Source: B16-G9 sp964455635
Lineage (GTDB): Bacteria; Bacteroidota; Bacteroidia; Bacteroidales; F082
Direction: 5' to 3'
NCBI GenBank assembly: GCA_964455635.1
Contig: CAYVWX010000175.1
Location: 1 to 6,699, forward strand
Length of the DNA: 6,699 bases
Below are positions 5,043 through 6,699 of this stretch, in pieces. The translations under genes and the position numbers were made by a program. Positions within the stretch are counted from its first letter, which is position 1. Each line of letters begins with the position of its first letter. The notes under the pieces are model-generated. The model saw nothing but the letters and a program-made list of their open reading frames with translations, ran no database searches and was not told where the DNA came from.

Positions 5043-6359
5043 CTATCTGGTATTTACGTTATAACTATTTCTATTGTCGTGTTGAAAACAGGGCCAACCG
5101 GTTTTTGACAATCCGCTTTCACTGCCAAAGGCGTAAATTTTCTGATCCGTAACAACATACAGCTCCTTCTCATTCCCCAGTTTAATAGCCCAATAGGCAA
5201 AAGGAAACAGATTATCGTTAAGAACTGTGCCGTCATATTTTACGGCCCTAAGATCATGTTCAGGTAGTCTTCCCCCATAAAAAACACCTTTGCCATCCAC
5301 AACGGCACGATGGGGTAACGCTACCTCGTCCACCTGACCGTTGTCGGCATTAACCCGATACACATCATCGGACGCGAACTTCTCAAAATAGACATATCCG
5401 TTATATAAAACCGGAGAATAGTCTTCCGCCTGTGTATAGTTAACGGCAGCAGCCCACAGGGTGCTATTCAGGTCGTAGCTCATGCGCACCAGCGTATCCG
5501 CAGGAGCACCGTTATTCCTTAAGCTCCTGAAGAAAATAACATCGCCGTTATCGGCAACCATCAATTTTGAATCGCGGTTATCACTGTTGTACATCAACGC
5601 CGTTTTGCCGAGTTCGGTACCGTTCTCAGGATTCAAGGCATGTAAAAACAATTTTCCCGAAGGTGACTCTTGCCACCAGGCATAGATAAAGTCGTTCATT
5701 CCTATAAAAATGCGCGAATCAGTCCACTCGGTATTTTCATTCAAAAAAGTGTGCCATATTTCATTACCTTGAACGTTTAACCGGAAAATAACCGCTGTGC
5801 CGGCTACGCCGTCACTTTTAACCACCAAATCCCCATCGGATAAAATTGCCAATGCGGCAATTTGACCATCGGTACCTACCTCGCCAATGGTTTTTGGAAC
5901 CGTCCATACCCATTTGGTCTGTCCGTTATCGGAATTTAAGGCAACCAAAGCATTGAAGGCATAGGCATATACGGTACCGTCATCGCCCACGGCAAGGGCG
6001 GATTGATTGTTTTTCGGCCACAGCTCATCACTTTGCCATTTCAGCTCACCTGTTTTGTGATCCACGGCATACACACGATACTGTTCGGGGTCGGAGCCCA
6101 AATATCCCGGCGAAGCTCCGTAATACACCGTTCCGTCCGTTCCAATGGCTACATCATTGCTGTTAGGAAAACTCCGTGTAAAATAAATGGCATGTTCCGT
6201 TTGCGGAATATTATGAACCCATAACGTGTCTCCAAGCTGATAGGAGGTTGTGTCTCCTTTATCCGGTTCATCTAAAATTTTATCACAACCTTGGGTTAAA
6301 AAAGCCGCTGCCAGCATGCCGGCCAAACCAAATAACAAAATAAAATTACGTGTTTTCAT
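5043..6359 (-). CDS. PQQ-like beta-propeller lipoprotein
   Basis: From the ATG at 6359 the protein has 438 residues. The signal peptide is followed by the lipobox-like LTQGC with Cys25, so it is probably a lipoprotein. The acidic stretch DKILDEPDKGD after the Cys resembles Bacteroidota surface-export tethers, so outer-membrane surface location is possible. About eight blade repeats follow, each with a strand such as GTDGTVYYGA or GDDGTVYAYA and a turn such as DHKTGELKW, NSDNGQTKW, NPENGTELG or NADNGQVDE. It ends with GWPCFQHDNRNSYN, the closing motif of many PQQ-like propellers. No PQQ-enzyme catalytic residues are evident, so a binding, scaffold or BamB-like structural role is more likely than dehydrogenase activity. 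The frame extends to an ATG at 6389, but that start would put ten residues before the signal peptide. No link to the metal cluster is visible. Confidence 0.9.
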   Translation of the reverse strand: MKTRNFILLFGLAGMLAAAFLTQGCDKILDEPDKGDTTSYQLGDTLWVHNIPQTEHAIYFTRSFPNSNDVAIGTDGTVYYGASPGYLGSDPEQYRVYAVDHKTGELKWQSDELWPKNNQSALAVGDDGTVYAYAFNALVALNSDNGQTKWVWTVPKTIGEVGTDGQIAALAILSDGDLVVKSDGVAGTAVIFRLNVQGNEIWHTFLNENTEWTDSRIFIGMNDFIYAWWQESPSGKLFLHALNPENGTELGKTALMYNSDNRDSKLMVADNGDVIFFRSLRNNGAPADTLVRMSYDLNSTLWAAAVNYTQAEDYSPVLYNGYVYFEKFASDDVYRVNADNGQVDEVALPHRAVVDGKGVFYGGRLPEHDLRAVKYDGTVLNDNLFPFAYWAIKLGNEKELYVVTDQKIYAFGSESGLSKTGWPCFQHDNRNSYNVNTR

Positions 6360-6447
6360 GGCAATATTTGTTTTAAACATTAATAACATTCTGTATTAAT
6401 CCAATAAATAAAATAAAGCCGTTTTTGAATTTATTAGTATCGCAGTT

Positions 6448-6473
6448 AAAGAGTCGGGACGTGCCCACTCTTT
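6448..6473. terminator. Strong hairpin, possible bidirectional terminator
   Basis: AAAGAGT pairs with ACTCTTT and an inner GGG pairs with CCC, with one bulged C (6455) and the loop ACGTG. T-rich stretches follow on both strands but are short. It lies between the IS end and the lipoprotein gene and could stop transcripts coming from the transposase, or be part of the lipoprotein leader. Confidence 0.45.
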
Positions 6474-6496
6474 TAGTAGCCTTCAAAATAGTGTTA

Positions 6497-6504
6497 CAAA
6501 ATTA
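6497..6504 (-). promoter_or_regulatory. Candidate -7 box for the lipoprotein gene
   Basis: The minus strand reads TAATTTTG, matching TAnnTTTG, about 140 bp before the chosen start. No clear -33 box is present, and the strong hairpin would lie in the leader. Weak evidence: the region is AT-rich and such matches arise by chance. Confidence 0.3.
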
Positions 6505-6568
6505 CAATGTTTTACAAAAAATAAAAAACATCACCGGAAATTTTTATAGAAATTTTTTAAGGTTGACG

Positions 6569-6699
6569 TGTCCTGAAACAGGTTGACTTAAAAAGTTAAA
6601 AACTTCAGACCAATTCACAAACTTAAATCAATTTTTACGGACTTTTATTGGAATGTTTTTTTTACTTCACCGCAGGTTGGCATTTTGTCGCCGAAATAG
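6569..6699. mobile_element. End of an insertion sequence (probable IS3/IS481 type), cut by window edge
   Basis: The sequence TGTCCTGAAACAGGTTGAC at 6569-6587 resembles ends of IS3-like elements common in Bacteroidota (from memory, not checked). It lies about 60 bp beyond the stop of a transposase-like C-terminus reading toward it. AGGTTGAC occurs both at 6560-6567, just outside this proposed end, and at 6580-6587, so the exact boundary is uncertain within about 10 bp. The other end and most of the transposase are outside the window. Confidence 0.45.
6645..6699 (-). CDS. C-terminus of a putative transposase (partial)
   Basis: Only the last 17 residues are present: YFGDKMPTCGEVKKTFQ, then TAA at 6645-6647. 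The YFG after a presumed TPxEV motif is typical of the end of DDE integrase-core transposases of the IS3/IS481 kind. The catalytic part is outside the window, so the assignment rests on this short tail and on the adjacent IS-like end. Confidence 0.4.
   Translation of the reverse strand, partial: YFGDKMPTCGEVKKTFQ

Overview
The window looks like a chromosomal piece of a member of the Bacteroidota. The evidence is the low G+C content, AT-rich start contexts without Shine-Dalgarno sequences, two -7 boxes of the TAnnTTTG type used by this phylum, a heavy-metal-binding-domain (HMBD) P-type ATPase, and a PQQ-propeller lipoprotein with an acidic tether. A marine or sediment Bacteroidales/Marinilabiliales-type host is a guess from style only. 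Every gene I accept lies on the minus strand, so the region is read from right to left.

Right edge (about 6560-6699): the last 17 codons of what looks like an IS3/IS481-type transposase, followed by a probable element end near 6569. A strong hairpin (6448-6473) then separates it from a lipoprotein gene (5043-6359) that encodes an eight-blade PQQ-like beta-propeller. A gene-free stretch (4724-5042) follows.

Middle and left: a metal-homeostasis cluster in two tandem transcription units. Unit 2 encodes a secreted YceI-like protein (4050-4595) and a PII-family signalling protein with a shortened T-loop (3570-3911). Unit 1 encodes a small Cys-containing membrane protein (2843-3025), a SHOCT-domain membrane protein (2566-2790) and a copper-exporting P1B ATPase with three N-terminal HMBD zinc-ribbon-like repeats (1-2377, C-terminus outside the window). 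Each unit starts with the same 29-bp inverted repeat (8-bp arms TTATACAA and TTGTATAA, 13-bp spacer, one difference between copies), placed exactly 22 bp upstream of a perfect TAnnTTTG box. I infer one shared activator that turns on both units, probably in response to copper or a related metal. No regulator gene lies in the window.

Other structure: a 74-bp element with 14-bp perfect terminal inverted repeats and near-perfect 9-bp flanking direct repeats sits between the SHOCT gene and copA and looks like a tiny MITE or a transcript-processing hairpin. Unit 1 has a long leader of about 310 nt that contains a possible frameshifted small gene and two hairpins. The best candidate for an under-described system is this two-unit regulon linking a PII-like sensor, a YceI-like secreted protein, two tiny membrane proteins and a triple-HMBD CopA.
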